From the NCBI GenBank assembly GCA_046538945.1, contig JBKHHW010000018.1:1-33725 (forward strand): a stretch of DNA of 33,725 bases. The letters are read 5' to 3'. The notes under the pieces are model-generated. The model was not told where the DNA came from, did not search any database, and worked only from the letters and a program-made list of their open reading frames with translations. The position numbers were made by a program, and so were the translations under genes. This document shows positions 15,743 through 23,409 of this stretch, one piece after another. The stretch's first letter is position 1; the number at the start of each line of letters is the position of its first letter. The DNA comes from JAEZKC01 sp046538945. Its GTDB lineage: Bacteria; Fibrobacterota; Chitinivibrionia; Chitinivibrionales; Chitinispirillaceae.

Positions 15743-16084
15743 TCAGCCGGCAGGAATCTGTTCGGGGAGACCCTCTTTCTGGGCATTCATCACAGAATCG
15801 TTGACCCTTTTTCTCAGTTCTCTGGATGCTTCAAAGATTGGTTTGAAACCGGCTTCAACCTGAATGAATTGATTTGTACGCGGGTTGCGGGCCGTGCGTG
15901 CCTTCTTTTCCTTTATCTTAAATCTGCCGAAGCCGCGGATTTCGATATTGCTTCCTTTCTGAAGTGCCTGCGAAAGAGCATCCAGAAAGCACTCCACCAC
16001 GATTTTGGTATCAACCTGAGTAAGTCCCGTACGATCGGATATCCTTTCCACCAGGTCTTTTTTAGTTATGTTACCCAATTTCAA
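15743..16084 (-). CDS. HU/IHF-family DNA-binding protein
   Basis: A 113-residue histone-like nucleoid protein. The N-terminal helices (TKKDLVERISDRTGLTQVDTKIVVECFLDAL) and the beta-arm signature GFGRFKIKEKKARTARNPRT are classical for HU/IHF. The Pro of RNPRTN at the arm tip, which intercalates in DNA, is present. The body is ~93 residues like HU; the extra ~15 residues at the C-terminus (NAQKEGLPEQIPAG) are unusual. It is closer to IHF/HU in general than assignable to either subunit. AGGAGG precedes the ATG. A promoter candidate lies at 16137-16165. It follows a TPR gene on the same strand at 151 bp, far enough for its own transcription unit. Confidence 0.95.
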   Translation of the reverse strand: MKLGNITKKDLVERISDRTGLTQVDTKIVVECFLDALSQALQKGSNIEIRGFGRFKIKEKKARTARNPRTNQFIQVEAGFKPIFEASRELRKRVNDSVMNAQKEGLPEQIPAG

Positions 16085-16136
16085 ACCTCCTGTTTAAACG
16101 GTTACACTCTGCCGCAGTTTTTCCGGGTACACATTT

Positions 16137-16165
16137 AGAATACCATTCTCTTCGGTTCAAATCAA
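16137..16165 (-). promoter_or_regulatory. Candidate promoter of the HU gene
   Basis: On the minus strand TTGATT (complement of 16160-16165), a 17-bp spacer, and TATTCT (complement of 16137-16142). Four of six bases match at each box with ideal spacing, 53 bp before the HU start codon. Confidence 0.45.
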
Positions 16166-16235
16166 GAAATTTCTGTTCTAACCCTCTATTCTTCGCCAAG
16201 TTAGCTTTTGGCCCCGCTAGAGAGATGTCTGTGGT

Positions 16236-17411
16236 TCAGTTTACGGTCAGGAGTCTGATTTTCTGGGTGGCTATGGTGTGAAGCGGGTCGATTTCAGTGA
16301 TCTGACCGTATATCTTCAGAGCCTTACGGCGGTTTCCCAGCCGTTCGCAGGCGGCTGCCAGCTGAAGCATCTTCCTGGTGTTGCGCCTGTCGGTATTCAG
16401 TGATGCTTCGAAATAGCGGATCGCTTCTTTTATCATGTTGTTTTCAAGGCAGATCAGTCCGCATTTGAAATTCGCCTCCGAATGAGCGGGGTTGATTTTC
16501 AGGGCGAGAGTGAACTGCCTGAGCGCGTTGCGGTTGTCCTTATAGAAGGTATAGAAAAGTTCGCCAAGGTTGAAACGGGTGTTGTAGTCCTCCGGGTTGA
16601 GTGCCAGTGCGGTCTGGTAGGATTTGAGGGCCAGATCGCCATTTCCCAGATAATAGTATATCATGCCCAGTCGTGAATGACTGCGCACGTGAAGCGGTTC
16701 TGTCCGGAGTACCTCCAGAAGCAGTTTGCGGGCCTTGAGATACTCCTCGAGGCTTTCATAGTACCGGGCCAGCTGATACCTGGCTTCCGAGTACGTGGAG
16801 TCTGATTCAAGAGCCTGGAGAAAGAGGCTTTCGGCCTTGCTGGACGGTACGCCGCGGGCAACTTCCACCTGTCCCAGAAAGCAGAGTATTTCGGGGTCAC
16901 CAGGAAAGTTCTCCAGACCCTTTTTCAGAACCGCTTCGCTTTGGGCATACTGACCCATGTAGTAGAGGGCTGCTCCCTTGCGGGCATAGAGAAACGCGCT
17001 GAGTGAATCCTCATTCTGGGAGAAGAGGTAATCGATAGTGGAAAGAGCCTGCTTGAAATGGCCGCATTCAAGGTGCGCCTGGGCAAGCTGCTTCAGGGTG
17101 CCGCGGTCGTCTTTTCTGGAAACGAGAATGCGCTGGAGGTGGGGGATGGCCTTCTCGGGACGCCCCGACTGAAGGTATCTTTTCGAGGCGAATTCGTGCG
17201 CCTCTATATCAAGCGAAGTCAGTTCGGGCTTGGAGAGGGGGAGTTTCGGACCGAAGCCTTTGTGATCCGTATTGGTACTGCCCAGGGAAAAGAGGCTGGT
17301 GATCCAGAAAAGCAGAATTATCAGAGCACAGGCGCCGCTTGAGTACAGGGAGACCTTTTTGACGGTTTTCTGTTCCGATTCGCTCAATCCCAGTTTCGAA
17401 AGAAGTTTCAT
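16236..17411 (-). CDS. Membrane-anchored TPR protein
   Basis: A 391-residue protein with a short cytoplasmic N-terminus, one transmembrane helix (about 23-43, YSSGACALIILLFWITSLFSLG), then a run of tetratricopeptide repeats to the C-terminus. Repeats recognisable by spacing include LKSYQTALALNPEDYNTRFNLGELFY, LRQFTLALKINPAHSEANFKCGLI and AIRYFEASLNTDRRNTRKMLQLA, about 34 residues each; I count roughly nine to ten. The protein is probably a periplasmic scaffold held to the inner membrane. There is no catalytic motif and its partner cannot be told. It is divergent from groES. A TATAAT on the minus strand (17467-17472) is a promoter candidate. Confidence 0.88.
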   Translation of the reverse strand: MKLLSKLGLSESEQKTVKKVSLYSSGACALIILLFWITSLFSLGSTNTDHKGFGPKLPLSKPELTSLDIEAHEFASKRYLQSGRPEKAIPHLQRILVSRKDDRGTLKQLAQAHLECGHFKQALSTIDYLFSQNEDSLSAFLYARKGAALYYMGQYAQSEAVLKKGLENFPGDPEILCFLGQVEVARGVPSSKAESLFLQALESDSTYSEARYQLARYYESLEEYLKARKLLLEVLRTEPLHVRSHSRLGMIYYYLGNGDLALKSYQTALALNPEDYNTRFNLGELFYTFYKDNRNALRQFTLALKINPAHSEANFKCGLICLENNMIKEAIRYFEASLNTDRRNTRKMLQLAAACERLGNRRKALKIYGQITEIDPLHTIATQKIRLLTVN

Positions 17412-17466
17412 CCGTTTTCCGGCCCGATAGTTGCGGGTAATAATAGAACTTGTGGTTTCAGCTTTT

Positions 17467-17472
17467 ATTATA
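17467..17472 (-). promoter_or_regulatory. Candidate -10 box of the TPR gene
   Basis: TATAAT on the minus strand, 55 bp before the TPR start at 17411. A TTGTAG lies upstream but at 20 bp spacing, so the -35 is unsure. Confidence 0.35.
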
Positions 17473-17506
17473 AAATACTCCTGCGTTTCCGGCTACAAAA
17501 AAAATC

Positions 17507-17535
17507 TTGACAGCTCCGTGCTGATGAGGTAATTT
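17507..17535 (+). promoter_or_regulatory. Promoter of groESL
   Basis: TTGACA (17507-17512, perfect), 17-bp spacer, TAATTT (17530-17535). Transcription would start near 17542, immediately before the CIRCE operator, the standard vegetative-promoter arrangement for HrcA-controlled groE operons. Confidence 0.7.
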
Positions 17536-17547
17536 TTTCATATCTTG

Positions 17548-17574
17548 TTAGCACTCAATCGAGACGAGTGCTAA
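17548..17574 (+). promoter_or_regulatory. CIRCE operator (HrcA binding site)
   Basis: TTAGCACTC-N9-GAGTGCTAA, identical in both arms to the published CIRCE consensus. HrcA, encoded in this same cluster (19755), binds this site and represses groESL until heat stress titrates GroEL. It also lies in the 5' UTR, where it may act on mRNA stability. Confidence 0.97.
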
Positions 17575-17643
17575 CAAATTCGGGTTGAAAGCAACATTAC
17601 CGATCCATTTCATCAAACAACCTATTATGAAGGGAGAAGCAAC

Positions 17644-17928
17644 ATGAATGTTAAACCGTTAGCTGACCGGATTGTGATTCGTCCGCTGGGGGCAGAGGAA
17701 AAGACTGCCGGTGGAATCATCATCCCTGAAAACGCCAAGGAAAAACCTCAGAAAGGGGAAGTGGTCGCAGTGGGTCCCGGAAAGGTCTCCGAGAGCGGCA
17801 GCAAGATCGAGATGAGTCTCAAGAAGGGTGACAATGTTCTCTACGGCAAGTACGCCGGAACCGAGGTTTCGATCGACGGTGAGGATTATCTTATCATGCG
17901 TGAAAGCGATGTCCTGGCTGTTCTTTGA
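17644..17928 (+). CDS. groES: Co-chaperonin GroES
   Basis: A 94-residue heptameric lid of the GroEL chaperonin. It has the signature PLADRIVIRPL near the N-terminus, the mobile-loop region EEKTAGGIIIPENAKEKPQKGEVVAVGPG, and GDNVLYGKYAGTEV in the C-terminal half. Length is standard. Shine-Dalgarno AAGGGAGAAG precedes the ATG. First gene after the CIRCE site, 54 bp before groEL. Confidence 0.99.
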   Translation: MNVKPLADRIVIRPLGAEEKTAGGIIIPENAKEKPQKGEVVAVGPGKVSESGSKIEMSLKKGDNVLYGKYAGTEVSIDGEDYLIMRESDVLAVL

Positions 17929-17982
17929 TCTTTTCTTTATGTCAAATTATCTGTACACCAAAAAAAGAAGGAGTTTTGAATT

Positions 17983-19650
17983 ATGGCTGGAAAGCAGCTT
18001 GCGTTCGATATAAGTGCTCGTGAGAAATTGTTGAAAGGTGTTGACACATTGGCTAACGCAGTGCGGGTGACTCTCGGTCCACGCGGCCGCAATGTGGTTC
18101 TGGACAAGAGCTTCGGCTCTCCTACCGTTACCAAGGACGGTGTGACAGTGGCCAAGGAAGTGGAGCTTGAGGATAAGTTCGAGAACATGGGGGCCCAGAT
18201 GGTGAAGGAAGTGGCATCCAAGACTTCCGATGTTGCCGGAGACGGAACCACCACCGCCACGGTTCTGGCTCAGGTTATCGCCCGCCTGGGTATAAAGAAT
18301 GTCACTGCAGGTGCCGATGCCATGGCGCTCAAGCGCGGTGTGGACAAAGCGGTTCGGGTCATGGTCGAAAGACTCCGCAACGACTCCAAGCCCATTTCCG
18401 GAAAGAAGGAGATCGCTCAGGTCGGTTCCATTTCCGCAAACAACGATCCTGAAATCGGAAATCTCATCTCCGATGCCATGGAGAAGGTGGGTAAGGACGG
18501 AGTTATCACTGTGGAAGAGGCAAAGGGTATTGACACCAATCTCGACGTGGTTGAGGGAATGCAGTTTGACCGCGGTTACATTTCTCCCTATTTCGTGACC
18601 AATTCCGAAACCATGGAATGTATCATGGATGAGCCCTACATTCTTATCTACGACAAGAAGATCAGCGCCATGAAGGATCTGCTTCCTCTGCTGGAGAAAG
18701 TGGCTCAGATGGGTAAGCCGCTGGTGATCATTTCCGAGGATGTTGAGGGCGAGGCTCTTGCGACTCTGGTGGTGAACAAACTGCGCGGAACACTGAAGAT
18801 CGCAGCTGTCAAAGCTCCCGGTTTCGGTGACCGCAGAAAAGCTATGCTCGAGGACATTGCGGTTCTCACCGGTGGCATAGTCATCTCCGAAGATGCCGGT
18901 TTCAAACTGGAGAACACCACTGTCGATTCACTCGGAAAGGCCAAGAGAGTCACCATCGATAAAGAGAACACAACCATTATTGAAGGCAGCGGCAAGGCTG
19001 AGGATATCAAGGGCCGCGTAAACCAGATCAGAAAGCAGATCGAGGACACCACTTCCGATTACGACCGGGAAAAGCTTCAGGAGCGTCTTGCTAAGCTGGC
19101 CGGTGGTGTTGCGGTGATCAACATCGGTGCGGCTACTGAATCGGAAATGAAGGAGAAGAAGGCTCGTGTTGAGGATGCTCTGCATGCGACCCGTGCGGCT
19201 GTGGAGGAAGGGATTGTTCCCGGAGGCGGTGTTGCGCTCATCCGTGCCGCTGCCGCTCTGGACTCTCTCAAGCTGGAGGGTGATGAGAAGCTTGGTGTGG
19301 ATATCATCCGCCGTTCCTGCGAGGAGCCTCTGCGCATGATCGTCGCCAACGCCGGTATGGAATCCTCAGTTATTACCAACGAAGTGAAGAATGGTAAAGG
19401 TGCATACGGTTTCAATGCCTATTCTGCAAAGTACGAAGACCTCATTGAGGCGGGAGTTATCGATCCTACCAAGGTCACCCGTACGGCGCTTGAGAATGCC
19501 GCATCCATCGCAAGCCTCATTCTTACAACCGAGTGTCTCATCTCCGAAATTCCTGAGGAGAAGAAGGAAGGCGCTCCTGGTGGTATGGATATGGGAGGCA
19601 TGGGCGGAATGGGTGGTATGGGCGGTATGGGCGGAATGGGAATGATGTAA
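17983..19650 (+). CDS. groEL: Chaperonin GroEL
   Basis: A 555-residue 60-kDa chaperonin that forms the double-ring folding chamber with GroES. It begins MAGKQLAFDISAREKLLKGVD and has the nucleotide-binding GPRGRNVVLDKSFGSP and DVAGDGTTTATVLAQ. ISANNDPEIGNLI, the family signature AAVEEGIVPGGGVALI, and the GGM-repeat tail are also present. The tail is long, about eight GGM units ending in MGMM. Length is within the usual 540-550 plus the tail. AAGGAG precedes the ATG. Only one groEL copy is visible in the window. Confidence 0.99.
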   Translation: MAGKQLAFDISAREKLLKGVDTLANAVRVTLGPRGRNVVLDKSFGSPTVTKDGVTVAKEVELEDKFENMGAQMVKEVASKTSDVAGDGTTTATVLAQVIARLGIKNVTAGADAMALKRGVDKAVRVMVERLRNDSKPISGKKEIAQVGSISANNDPEIGNLISDAMEKVGKDGVITVEEAKGIDTNLDVVEGMQFDRGYISPYFVTNSETMECIMDEPYILIYDKKISAMKDLLPLLEKVAQMGKPLVIISEDVEGEALATLVVNKLRGTLKIAAVKAPGFGDRRKAMLEDIAVLTGGIVISEDAGFKLENTTVDSLGKAKRVTIDKENTTIIEGSGKAEDIKGRVNQIRKQIEDTTSDYDREKLQERLAKLAGGVAVINIGAATESEMKEKKARVEDALHATRAAVEEGIVPGGGVALIRAAAALDSLKLEGDEKLGVDIIRRSCEEPLRMIVANAGMESSVITNEVKNGKGAYGFNAYSAKYEDLIEAGVIDPTKVTRTALENAASIASLILTTECLISEIPEEKKEGAPGGMDMGGMGGMGGMGGMGGMGMM

Positions 19651-19699
19651 TAAGTGTCAGTCCCTTTCGTAGTATCAGTCCGTATCTGATATTTCGTGT

Positions 19700-19722
19700 C
19701 ACGGGAGAGGTTCTCTCCCGTG
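19700..19722 (+). terminator. Hairpin between groEL and hrcA
   Basis: CACGGGAGAG-GTT-CTCTCCCGTG, a perfect 10-bp stem with a 3-nt loop, 49 bp after groEL. No T-run follows (TGCCCC), so an intrinsic terminator is not certain. It may attenuate readthrough into hrcA or protect the groESL message 3' end. Confidence 0.55.
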
Positions 19723-19754
19723 ATGCCCCAATTAAACAATCGGTCTCGGGTATT

Positions 19755-20792
19755 ATGGAGCCGGAAAAACTTACAGAACGAGAGCAGCAGGTGCTGGAAG
19801 CGATCGTGAGGAATTATATCCTCAGTGCATCCCCGACCAGTTCCCGCTACATTTCAAAACAGAGCGGTTTTGACCTCTCCGCCGCCTCCATCCGCAACTG
19901 CATGGGGGATCTGGAGGAGAAGGGCTACATTACCCAGCCACACACATCCGCGGGACGGATTCCCACCGACAAGGGATACCGCTATTATGTAAACTGCATG
20001 ATGCGGTTCATGGATATTCCCGATGAGACCAAAACACTTATCCGCAGCTCATTGACCTCGGTTGATTACTCTGATCTGCATCTCTTGATGGAAGCTACAT
20101 CCAGGGCTTTGAGCAGAGCGACAAACCAGTTGGGTGTGATTCTTGCCCCAAGGCTTAAGAAGGGTGTGTTCAGGCATGTGCATATCTATTTTATCGGTTC
20201 GGGGCGCTACCTGATGAATGTTGCGATAGATTCCGGTTTCGCAAAGACCATGACTGTGGAACTGCAGACCGAAGTCGTTCAGGAGCGGCTTGAGTCCGCA
20301 TGCAGAATCCTCACCTCCAAATTTACCGGAATGACACTGAGTGAGATCTGTGATGTAGAGATGCAGGCGCTTGCGGATGTGGAGGAAATCGAGTTGGGGG
20401 TGATAAGACTTTTGGTTCCCTCCCTTAAAAAGCTGGTGGAGCAGAGTGAGGATGAGAAGATTTTTGCCGACGGGCAGACAAATGTGATGCTTCAGCCTGA
20501 ATTTTTCGATAGGGAGCGGATTGCCGCACTGATTGAGATTCTGGAGGAAAAGAGGCTTCTTCTGCATCTGTTCGATTCTCCCGAGCAGGAGGATAAGTCG
20601 GGAATCGTCATCTCGATCGGGGGAGAAAACCGGGGGGATCAGCTTCAGTCGTTCAGTATCATCAAAACCGTCTATCAGGTCGGCAGCATGACAGGAAGTC
20701 TGGGAGTGATCGGGCCCAAGCGGATGCCCTACCCGTATCTGGTTTCAACCGTCACTTACACGGCGCGGCTTCTGGGAGAATTATATTCCTGA
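19755..20792 (+). CDS. hrcA: Heat-inducible transcriptional repressor HrcA
   Basis: A 345-residue repressor of class I heat-shock genes that binds CIRCE. The N-terminal winged helix (LTEREQQVLEAIVRNYILSASPTSSRYISKQSGFDLSAASIRNCMGDLEEKGYITQPHTSAGRIPTDKGYRYYV) is the family hallmark, and the dimerisation/insert domains fill the rest. It ends with the typical GSLGVIGPKRMPYPYLVSTVTYTARLLGE. Length is normal (~340). It lies downstream of groEL behind a stem-loop, and grpE follows 125 bp later. Its target CIRCE is at 17548. The Shine-Dalgarno is weak. Confidence 0.97.
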   Translation: MEPEKLTEREQQVLEAIVRNYILSASPTSSRYISKQSGFDLSAASIRNCMGDLEEKGYITQPHTSAGRIPTDKGYRYYVNCMMRFMDIPDETKTLIRSSLTSVDYSDLHLLMEATSRALSRATNQLGVILAPRLKKGVFRHVHIYFIGSGRYLMNVAIDSGFAKTMTVELQTEVVQERLESACRILTSKFTGMTLSEICDVEMQALADVEEIELGVIRLLVPSLKKLVEQSEDEKIFADGQTNVMLQPEFFDRERIAALIEILEEKRLLLHLFDSPEQEDKSGIVISIGGENRGDQLQSFSIIKTVYQVGSMTGSLGVIGPKRMPYPYLVSTVTYTARLLGELYS

Positions 20793-20861
20793 ATCGTGCT
20801 CCGCGCAATTTATTTTAACAGCTTGTTTTTATTATTGTGATCAGTCTGGAATGATGAATAC

Positions 20862-20891
20862 TTGAACCGTTCCCGCGGAGTTGGGGATTAT
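20862..20891 (+). promoter_or_regulatory. Candidate promoter of grpE-dnaJ
   Basis: TTGAAC (20862-20867), 18-bp spacer, GATTAT (20886-20891), each four of six consensus bases, 26 bp before grpE. No CIRCE repeat is present here, so grpE-dnaJ may not be under direct HrcA control. The boxes are weak. Confidence 0.3.
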
Positions 20892-20917
20892 AAATCAGGT
20901 GAAACAGGAAGAGGTTC

Positions 20918-21547
20918 ATGATGAGTTCAGAAGAGAAGAAGGGAAAGGATAAGGATCAGCCCGAGGCTGCACGGCAGGAGAGTGCTTCCGCTCAGGAAGC
21001 TGGTCAGGAGGAAAATCAGGAGAAGGGGCCGGAAGAGGTGGTCGGGGAGGCTCAGGAAGAAGTCGGAGAGATTACCGAGACTCTTGATGATGTCAAGGAG
21101 CAGCTGGAGGAGGTCCGGGACAGGCATCTTCGCCTCATGGCCGAGTTCGACAATTACAAAAGAAGGACCGGCCGGGATTTTGAGAGACTGATCGAATCCG
21201 CCAATGAAAAACTCATGCTTGAGTTCATCGATGTGCGTGAGAATTTCGATCGTGCTCTGAAGGCCGGAGAGTCCGGGGGTGAGTTCCAGAGCTTTTTTGA
21301 CGGAATGAAACTCATCTACTCGAAATTCAATGACATACTGAGCAAAAACGGACTCGAAGCGTTTGCGGAGCCGGGCGAGTCTTTCGATCCTCAAATCCAT
21401 GATGCCCTCATGAAAAGCCCTCATGAGGAGATCCCGGAAGATCATATTGCGCAAGTGTTTGAAAAGGGCTACCGTTTGAAGAACAAAGTTATTAAACATG
21501 CGAGAGTAATTGTTTCGAGCGGTGCGCCGGAGAAGAAGAATAATTAA
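20918..21547 (+). CDS. grpE: Nucleotide exchange factor GrpE
   Basis: A 209-residue co-chaperone that releases ADP from DnaK. The N-terminal ~60 residues are a Glu/Gln-rich tail of low complexity (QEAGQEENQEKGPEE), followed by the long dimer-forming helix (DVKEQLEEVRDRHLRLMAEFDNYKRR). The C-terminal beta domain ends with VFEKGYRLKNKVIKHARVIVSSG, the family signature. The start could be either of two adjacent ATGs (20918, 20921) after AGGAAGAGG. dnaJ starts 20 bp after the stop, but dnaK, which normally lies between or next to them, is absent. Confidence 0.97.
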   Translation: MMSSEEKKGKDKDQPEAARQESASAQEAGQEENQEKGPEEVVGEAQEEVGEITETLDDVKEQLEEVRDRHLRLMAEFDNYKRRTGRDFERLIESANEKLMLEFIDVRENFDRALKAGESGGEFQSFFDGMKLIYSKFNDILSKNGLEAFAEPGESFDPQIHDALMKSPHEEIPEDHIAQVFEKGYRLKNKVIKHARVIVSSGAPEKKNN

Positions 21548-21567
21548 CGTTGGGAATTGTGCAGCTC

Positions 21568-22689
21568 ATGGCAAAATCTGATTATTATGAAATACTAGGC
21601 CTCTCTAAGGGCGCCAGCGATGATGAGATAAAGAAGGCTTACCGCAAAATGGCGGTCAAGTATCATCCGGACAAGAACCCCGGGGATAAAACTGCCGAGG
21701 AGAAGTTCCGCGAAGCAACCGAGGCTTATGAAATACTCAAGGACCCTCAGAAACGTGCTCAGTACGACCAGTTCGGTCATGCCGCATTCCAGGGTGCGGG
21801 GGCTGGTGGTGGATACGGCGGTTTCGGAGGATACGGCGGCGGAGCGGGTTTCGATCTATCCGACGCATTGCGCGCCTTCATGAATGATTTCGGTGGGGAT
21901 TCGCTCTTCGGAGATCTTTTCGGCTGGGGCGGCACACGTGGACGTAGGGGCGGTTCTGCCGGGGCCAAGGGAAATGATCTTCAGGTCCGTCTGCCTCTCA
22001 CTCTGGAGGAAATCTCTTCGGGGGTGAAGAAAACTCTTAAGATAAAGCGGATGGATCGCTGCGGTGAATGCAACGGCAGCGGTTCGAAATCGGGCAAGCG
22101 CAATGTGTGTCCCAAATGCAGCGGCAGCGGGAGAGTGCGTCAGGTGGCCAACTCCTTTTTTGGCCAGGTGATACAGGAAAGTGTCTGCCCGACCTGCAGT
22201 GGAGAGGGGTATGTCATAGCAGATGCCTGTCCGGTTTGCGGTGGAAGCGGACTTCAGAAAACGGAATCCACAGTGGTTGTGGACATCCCCGCCGGCGTCT
22301 CTGATGGTAATTACCTTTCAGTTCCCGGAAAGGGCGATGCAGGCAGGGGCGGCGGTCCGGCAGGTGACCTCATCGTGATGATACAGGAAAAGCCTCACGA
22401 TGTGTTTCATCGCCACGGAATCGATCTGGCCTGTGATGTCGAGATTACCTTTTCTGAAGCTGCACTGGGGTGTTCGAAAACGATAGCCACTCTTGATGGA
22501 AAAGTAAACTTGAAAATCCCGAGCGGAACTCAGTCGGAAAAAATCTTCAGGCTTCGCGGCAAGGGATTGCCGGTTCTTCATGGAAGGGAAAAAGGCGATC
22601 TGCTGGTGAGAGTGCATGTGCACACACCTCAAAAGCTTAACCGTTCCGCGAAGGATCTGTTTCAGAAATTGGCGCAAATGGGGATTTAG
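21568..22689 (+). CDS. dnaJ: Chaperone protein DnaJ
   Basis: A 373-residue type I Hsp40. The J-domain (about 1-70) has DYYEILGLSKGASDDEIKKAYRKMAVKYHPDKNPGD with the HPD triad that stimulates DnaK, followed by a Gly/Phe-rich stretch (about 75-130). Four CxxCxGxG zinc repeats follow (CGECNGSG, CPKCSGSG, CPTCSGEG, CPVCGGSG), then the client-binding C-terminal domains (VDIPAGVSDGNYLSVPGKGDAG). I start at the ATG 21568 (MAKSDYYE), as in nearly all DnaJ proteins, rather than the in-frame TTG at 21550 or GTG at 21559. Stop abuts the convergent HAMP gene stop. Confidence 0.98.
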   Translation: MAKSDYYEILGLSKGASDDEIKKAYRKMAVKYHPDKNPGDKTAEEKFREATEAYEILKDPQKRAQYDQFGHAAFQGAGAGGGYGGFGGYGGGAGFDLSDALRAFMNDFGGDSLFGDLFGWGGTRGRRGGSAGAKGNDLQVRLPLTLEEISSGVKKTLKIKRMDRCGECNGSGSKSGKRNVCPKCSGSGRVRQVANSFFGQVIQESVCPTCSGEGYVIADACPVCGGSGLQKTESTVVVDIPAGVSDGNYLSVPGKGDAGRGGGPAGDLIVMIQEKPHDVFHRHGIDLACDVEITFSEAALGCSKTIATLDGKVNLKIPSGTQSEKIFRLRGKGLPVLHGREKGDLLVRVHVHTPQKLNRSAKDLFQKLAQMGI

Positions 22690-23259
22690 TCAGAACTCGA
22701 TCTTCTGCAGTACGTTAAGTATCTTCTGAATTTCTTCTCTCGTCACCGCAGGATTCTCCGATTCGCCGGCCTTCCGAGCACTTGAGCGAATCTCCTCAAG
22801 TGTGTTGCGAAAGAAATCGGTTGCGGCATTGCACTGAAAGGTCAGTTCCTTCATCTCTTTCTTTTCCCTGAATGCGAGGGTGGTGTTGAGTTTGCCGGAT
22901 CGGATGCGGGAGGCCCAATTCTCTATCTTATATAAGGGCACTGCAATTTTGCGCGAGGAGAACAGGCCGATGGCGAGTGCAATCACAATGCTGATTGTCT
23001 GGGCAATTATGAGTGCCGGGAGCACTATGCCGAGCATGCTGACCAGTTTCAGGTCGAGCATGACACCATCGTTGCTCATGAGAAAAAAACTGCCCTGGTC
23101 AGCTTTGGATATATAATGTATGCTTATCAGCACTGTGGTGATTGTCGCAGTGAGCAGAATGGTAAAGAAGATCTGAAACACCAACTTGAACTGCACGGAT
23201 TTCTTGATGAAGAAGTTCCTGAAGGGTTTGCGAGTGTGGGTCTGTTGTTCGGGATTCAT
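22690..23259 (-). CDS. Two-helix membrane protein with HAMP domain
   Basis: A 189-residue inner-membrane protein. The first transmembrane helix (about 25-50, FQIFFTILLTATITTVLISI) and the second (about 75-100, LGIVLPALIIAQTISIVIALAIGLF) flank a short periplasmic loop of ~25 residues. A HAMP linker follows (SRKIAVPLYKIENWASRIRSGKLNTTLAFREKKEMKELTFQCNAATDFF), and the last ~50 residues are helical. HAMP normally relays signals to a kinase, cyclase or chemotaxis module; here the protein ends after HAMP, with no catalytic output. It may be a partner subunit or sensor for an unlinked protein. It overlaps nothing and abuts dnaJ stop to stop; guaA is divergent. Confidence 0.82.
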   Translation of the reverse strand: MNPEQQTHTRKPFRNFFIKKSVQFKLVFQIFFTILLTATITTVLISIHYISKADQGSFFLMSNDGVMLDLKLVSMLGIVLPALIIAQTISIVIALAIGLFSSRKIAVPLYKIENWASRIRSGKLNTTLAFREKKEMKELTFQCNAATDFFRNTLEEIRSSARKAGESENPAVTREEIQKILNVLQKIEF

Positions 23260-23409
23260 AATGTCCTCTGGTGTAATACACGAATCTTTCTGCTATGGCC
23301 ATGGTACTGGTTGTTTATGGAAAATAGAACGGAAACGGGGTGGCTTGCAATGCGTATGTGATGCAATTGCTCGGGTTTCTGAATATTAATATGTGTTTCT
23401 GAGGTTTTT

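Noticed and set aside
20862..20891. A second CIRCE site before grpE
   Set aside because: I looked for TTAGCACTC or GAGTGCTAA here and found neither; only a weak promoter is seen.
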